A stretch of 5,743 nt of DNA. Source: Thermomicrobiales bacterium (GTDB lineage: Bacteria; Chloroflexota; Chloroflexia; Thermomicrobiales; UBA6265). Positions 5,570-5,743 of this stretch are shown here, piece by piece (the first letter of the stretch is position 1; each line of letters begins with the position of its first letter). Below the pieces are notes generated by a model. It worked only from the letters and a program-made list of their open reading frames with translations. It was not told the origin of the DNA and ran no database searches. The stretch spans positions 1 to 5,743 of the forward strand of contig JAUJMG010000280.1 of the NCBI GenBank assembly GCA_030446955.1, in the 5' to 3' direction. The position numbers and the translations under genes are program-made.

Positions 5570-5743
5570 AGGCAGTACGGGCTCAGGATAAGGCTAGTCG
5601 GTGCCCTGCTTCGGCAATCACCGAGTACCGGCGGAGTTGAGCACTCCAACTTCCCCATAACGTTGCGCCCACGGTGGGCCGACCCGCGCTGTGGGCACGC
5701 TCACCCAGCCACGCCGGCGCGGCTGCCCATGAAGTTGTCGCCG

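Noticed and set aside
5633..5696. Small inverted repeats (GGAGT/ACTCC; GCCCAC/GTGGGC) near the right edge
   Set aside because: Stems of 5-6 bases are expected by chance in GC-rich DNA, and none has a T run or conserved layout.
1..5743. CRISPR array, tRNA or rRNA genes
   Set aside because: No regularly spaced direct repeats, cloverleaf pattern or rRNA-like sequence was seen on either strand.

Overview
The window looks like chromosomal DNA of a high-GC actinobacterium. It is GC-rich, uses GTG starts behind strong Shine-Dalgarno sites, and has actinobacterial-looking gene content. No taxonomic marker is present, so this is inference. All credible genes are on the + strand except a dead transposase on the - strand.

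Left part (425-1945): a compact operon in ATGA-overlap style. A DUF2000-family gene, broken by one missing base, is followed by azlC and azlD, the two subunits of a branched-chain amino acid exporter. Positions 1-424 hold at best the tail of an unidentified gene (to about 190). I see nothing in 190-411 beyond that; a Shine-Dalgarno site follows at 412-416.

Middle (1946-3179): about 1.2 kb with no intact gene. In order it holds a hairpin-rich stretch (1997-2191) that resembles the 5' domain of a group II intron but lacks any reverse transcriptase, a short possible nitrilase C-terminus (2251-2367), a frameshifted and internally deleted IS256-family transposase on the - strand (2345-2872), an imperfect inverted repeat (2883-2923), and a good sigma70-type promoter (2982-3009). 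The region is a scar of past insertions.

Right part (3180-5743): an intact membrane fatty-acid-desaturase-like gene with three histidine boxes, then 59 bases later an intact second DUF2000 gene. The two are probably co-transcribed. After that comes a degenerate reading path (4796-5079) of unknown function. It is followed by a HEPN-domain protein of the Apea-like type whose frame is cut by TGA immediately before its R-x4-H nuclease motif. Positions 5570-5743 hold only weak inverted repeats.

Themes: two divergent DUF2000 paralogues lie on either side of the scar, each beside membrane-protein genes. Almost every broken frame can be explained by a one-base length change in a short run of identical bases. 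That makes either sequencing error or slippage-driven decay likely, and the raw reads should be checked before any of these genes is called dead. No complete new system is evident. The most unusual items are the DUF2000/desaturase pair and the interrupted HEPN gene.
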